DNA from: Chitinophagaceae bacterium
GTDB lineage: Bacteria; Bacteroidota; Bacteroidia; Chitinophagales; Chitinophagaceae
Length of the DNA stretch: 6,270 nucleotides
Direction of reading: 5' to 3'
Assembly (NCBI GenBank): GCA_017989935.1
Contig: JAGNOY010000133.1
Coordinates: forward strand, 1 to 6,270
In this document: positions 4,775-6,270 of the stretch, one piece after another
How positions within the stretch are numbered: the first letter of the stretch is position 1
How the letters are laid out: every line of letters starts with the position of its first letter
Notes under the pieces: generated by a model
What the model was told of the DNA's origin: nothing
Database searches by the model: none
The model's input: only the letters and a program-made list of their open reading frames with translations
Translations under genes and position numbers: made by a program

Positions 4775-6270
4775 CTATCTCATTAAAACGACATCACCTT
4801 TTTTCTCTATTTTTTTACCTTGTCCTGAAGTATATTTAAGGTGATAAAAATACGTGCCTATATCAGGCCATCTGACATCTTTGATATTTCCATCCCAACC
4901 TTTTGAAGGATCATTAGTATGAAAAACTTGGTGCCCGAAACGATCCACAATGGTGAATGAATAATTTCTGATATCGGCAATTATCATATTCACAAACACA
5001 GGCATAAATACATCATTCAGCTGATCATTATTGGGTGTAAACACATTGGGCACAAAATAATCTTCAAGCTTAAATATATCGCCACAATGCGTAGCAGTGT
5101 CTTTACAATTATATTGACTTGTTGCCACTAAAGTGAAGCAATATTTGCCTGCAGTATCAAACTTTTTTTGTTCATGTTGCGCTGAGGAAAAAAGTGCATT
5201 TAAATAATACCACTCATAACTTACTGCACCGGTGCTTGTATTCTGCAAATTAAAAATAGGGTTATCCACGAATGTTTCTGTTGGATTGACCACAAACTCG
5301 GCATCAGGCTTCTGACCAATGATGATGGTAAAAATGAGCGTATCATATTCAGGACATAGTCCTTTGCTATAGCCAGTGACTGTATAGGTTGTGGTAGTAT
5401 TTGCATAAAAAGTCAATTCGCTTTCATTGGCGTTGGCGCTTACACCTGAAGAAGGCGCAAATTCTAAATGTGCATGATCTTGAATAGGAAGTTTTACAGT
5501 GCCTTCGATGCAAAATATCGTATCCGTTGGTCTAGTAAAACTAAATAATTGATTTTTGTTGATGGATGAATCGTGAATTCGCGCAAACCACGCGTCACTT
5601 TTACCAGCAGAAATCAAAGGACCATTTGTTCCAAAAGTTGCTGGTGCACGATAAAAGCCACAAGCATATAATTGATTGCCTTTGCCTCGAGTTATGGCAT
5701 TACAACGATCGTTGCTATCTACTCCCCCACCTGTAATGACCCAACTCCATTTTCCTTCAGGGGTAATTTTAGCCACAAAGGCTTCAACTGATTTTCCAGA
5801 AGGCACTATGATTTTATCACCAAATTTTGCGCCATCATTGATATCACCGCAAACATAAATGTTACAATTTTCGTCGGCAAACACATCATTGGCTCTTTCA
5901 CCACCTAAATCGGAACCTGCACGTTTACTCCAAACTGGGCGGCCATTTGAAGCATCTAACTTCATAATAAAGGCATCACGTTTATCATAATTTTTCATGA
6001 TTACTGTATCCATAATTAATGAATCTCGGTGTTCACCGGCGATATAGATAAATCCATTTTTATCGGAACAAATGCCACTACTCCAATCATCTTTTTTGCT
6101 ACCTCCACTTTTAGCCCATATAAAATTTCCTGCATCATCATACTTCATCACAAAAATATCATAGCCACCAGTACAAGTTAATGTAGTATTACCAAAGGGT
6201 CGTGTATGATCGTAACCACCAGTCACATATACGCCACCTGCATCATCTACTGCCACGGCAATATCTCTTT
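4775..6270 (-). CDS. Secreted SBBP-repeat/PKD protein with T9SS C-terminal sorting domain (N-terminus off window)
   Basis: The minus-strand frame is open from the right edge to a TAG at 4775-4777 (497 full codons). A GTG at 6256 is not the start: it lies inside a repeat whose beginning (RDIAV...) continues to the edge. Residues are counted from that GTG. About four repeats of 57-64 residues (1-57, 58-120, 121-183, 184-247) share a VYVTGGY-like strand, an FG turn, a DIFVMKYD/AFVAKI-like strand and a Trp-containing strand (IWAKSGGS): SBBP-type beta-propeller repeats. Then come an Ig-like region (248-313, CIEGTVKLP start), a PKD domain (314-393, with VSYEWYY and AGKYCFTLVAT), and a C-terminal domain (402-493) with VPNVFTPNNDQLNDVF, IVDRFGHQVF, KGWDG, GTYFYHLKY and the final GDVVLMR. 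The last is the CHU_C/gliding-motility (type B) domain used for type IX secretion, so the protein is exported to the surface or released. Its binding target is unknown. It is convergent with fusA; no terminator follows directly. Confidence 0.93.
   Translation of the reverse strand, partial: RDIAVAVDDAGGVYVTGGYDHTRPFGNTTLTCTGGYDIFVMKYDDAGNFIWAKSGGSKKDDWSSGICSDKNGFIYIAGEHRDSLIMDTVIMKNYDKRDAFIMKLDASNGRPVWSKRAGSDLGGERANDVFADENCNIYVCGDINDGAKFGDKIIVPSGKSVEAFVAKITPEGKWSWVITGGGVDSNDRCNAITRGKGNQLYACGFYRAPATFGTNGPLISAGKSDAWFARIHDSSINKNQLFSFTRPTDTIFCIEGTVKLPIQDHAHLEFAPSSGVSANANESELTFYANTTTTYTVTGYSKGLCPEYDTLIFTIIIGQKPDAEFVVNPTETFVDNPIFNLQNTSTGAVSYEWYYLNALFSSAQHEQKKFDTAGKYCFTLVATSQYNCKDTATHCGDIFKLEDYFVPNVFTPNNDQLNDVFMPVFVNMIIADIRNYSFTIVDRFGHQVFHTNDPSKGWDGNIKDVRWPDIGTYFYHLKYTSGQGKKIEKKGDVVLMR

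Noticed and set aside
5676..5858. Plus-strand 60-codon open frame inside the surface-protein gene
   Set aside because: It lies opposite a strongly supported coding region with clear domain matches, and its translation resembles no protein.

Overview
The window looks like a chromosomal segment of a member of the Bacteroidota, most likely on the Sphingobacteriales/Chitinophagales side. The evidence is a protein ending in a type IX secretion/gliding-motility C-terminal domain, a TAnnTTTG-type -7 promoter box before fusA, no strong Shine-Dalgarno sequences, AT-rich intergenic DNA, and the particular protein variants present. The exact family is inference.

Layout, left to right. (1) 3-539, + strand: the C-terminal 178 residues of a deoxynucleoside kinase whose P-loop half lies off the left edge. 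(2) 540-829: a gene-free stretch dominated by a GC-rich, structured repeat (about 572-700) with nested inverted repeats in AT-rich surroundings, followed by a weak promoter candidate. (3) 830-1888, + strand: a complete class I fructose-bisphosphate aldolase of the FbaB/DhnA type, followed by a perfect-palindrome terminator (1911-1945). (4) 2091-4235, + strand: a complete, canonical translation elongation factor G (fusA) with its own promoter (2025-2032) and a strong hairpin/T-tract terminator (4253-4284). It stands alone, with no ribosomal protein gene directly before or after it. (5) 4285-4774: a gene-free stretch of about 490 bp. It holds what appear to be the two ends of a destroyed DUF1801-like gene (4379-4453 and 4617-4662). 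Their middle is missing and is replaced by two near-identical 28-nt palindromic hairpins that are mutually inverted (a REP/BIME-like pair, 4452-4620). (6) 4775-6270, - strand: the C-terminal 497 residues of a large secreted protein made of SBBP-type beta-propeller repeats, an Ig-like region, a PKD domain and a T9SS sorting domain. It is truncated by the right edge.

The genes do not form one pathway. The kinase (nucleotide salvage), aldolase (glycolysis/gluconeogenesis) and EF-G (translation) are housekeeping genes in separate transcription units; the last gene is a convergent surface-protein gene. The most interesting material is non-coding: the inverted hairpin pair sitting inside a gene remnant, and the structured repeat upstream of the aldolase. 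I see no CRISPR array, tRNA, rRNA, transposase or defence system. I found no wholly new multi-gene system here.
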